The translations under genes and the position numbers were made by a program. From the NCBI GenBank assembly GCA_030340625.1, contig JAOPHQ010006539.1, positions 118,501 to 182,500 of the forward strand: a DNA stretch of 64,000 bases, given 5' to 3'. This DNA comes from Merluccius polli. Its lineage: Eukaryota; Chordata; Actinopteri; Gadiformes; Merlucciidae. The notes below the pieces were generated by a model. The model did not search any database. It was given only the letters and a program-made list of their open reading frames with translations, and was not told the DNA's origin. How positions within the stretch are numbered: the stretch's first letter is position 1; each line of letters opens with the position of its first letter. Below, piece after piece: positions 63,789 to 64,000 of the stretch.

Positions 63789-64000
63789 GCAATTCAATTC
63801 AATTTTATTTGTATAGCGTCAATTCATAACAGAAGTTATCTCAGGGCACTTTTCAAATGGGGCAGGTCTAGACTGAACTCCTAATAACATTTACAGAGAC
63901 CCAACAGTACCACCATGAACAAGCACTTGGCGACGGGGGCAAGGAAAAACTGCCTGTTAAAAGGCAGAAACCTCGGACAGACCCTTCGGCTCTAGGTGGG
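63789..64000. repeat. Common teleost interspersed repeat, cut by right edge
   Basis: TTCAATTCAATTTTATTTGT, ATAGCG, GGCAGGTCTAGACTGAACTC, ACAGAGACCCAACAGTACCA, CAAGCACTTGGCGACGGGGG and CAGAAACCTCGGACAGACCC follow the order of a very abundant fish repeat (3' end of a LINE or a SINE). Continues past the window. Confidence 0.8.

Overview
This is a eukaryotic, almost certainly teleost fish, genomic window made nearly entirely of transposable elements. The evidence is the mixture of superfamilies (L2-type and I/Nimb-type LINEs, Ty3/Gypsy, piggyBac, PIF/Harbinger, many hAT elements, a Maverick/Polinton or adintovirus-like element), abundant microsatellites, and a fish-type interspersed repeat at the right edge. 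No rRNA, tRNA or CRISPR was seen, and the only hint of a host gene is a short GPCR transmembrane-7 segment near 41.3-41.5 kb.

1-7.1 kb is part of an integrated Maverick/Polinton (adintovirus-type) element cut by the left window edge. On the minus strand, 5' to 3', it carries a 66-aa ORF, two unrecognised ORFs, a Bcl-2-like protein, a chromodomain-bearing retroviral-type integrase, a penton-like minor capsid protein (broken by one in-frame TGA), a basic pX/pVI-like core protein (frameshifted), a hexon-like major capsid protein and an adenain-like protease. A plus-strand ORF running in from the left edge converges on them. PolB and the packaging ATPase, if present, lie outside the window. The block is a morphogenesis module plus an integration gene plus a putative anti-apoptotic accessory set.

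7.4-8.7 kb is a ~219-bp tandem duplication whose second copy is interrupted by a 922-bp Harbinger element; the first copy serves as the empty site.

9.7-30.7 kb is a deep nest. An L2-type LINE (B, minus strand, 3' UTR at 9.7-10.0 kb and 13.24-13.29 kb, RT end at 29.9-30.7 kb) was hit by LINE A (about 10.0-13.2 kb) and by a hAT element spanning 13290-29905 with a perfect 8-bp target duplication. Inside that hAT sit a piggyBac (14098-17071), a second hAT (17389-19238) that itself contains a 714-bp terminal-inverted-repeat element, and a ~9.9-kb Gypsy retrotransposon (19915-29843) whose 5' LTR holds a further hAT (20342-21149).

32.5-45.4 kb holds a pair of inverted repeats, a 39-bp minisatellite, hAT MITEs, a nearly complete but frameshifted I/Nimb-type LINE (35.04-40.2 kb), the GPCR fragment, a 30-bp tandem repeat, and a Harbinger-ended element (43140-45385) containing a second terminal-inverted-repeat element full of G-run modules.

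45.4-64 kb is lower-density debris: LTR fragments and a solo LTR, a Gypsy integrase fragment, a 68-bp hAT-like micro-element, an RT-tail LINE fragment, three larger hAT elements, an LTR-like unit with an acidic, proline-rich ORF, a decayed Gypsy pol on the minus strand, and a common fish repeat truncated by the right edge. Long homopolymeric G or C runs recur inside several unrelated elements.
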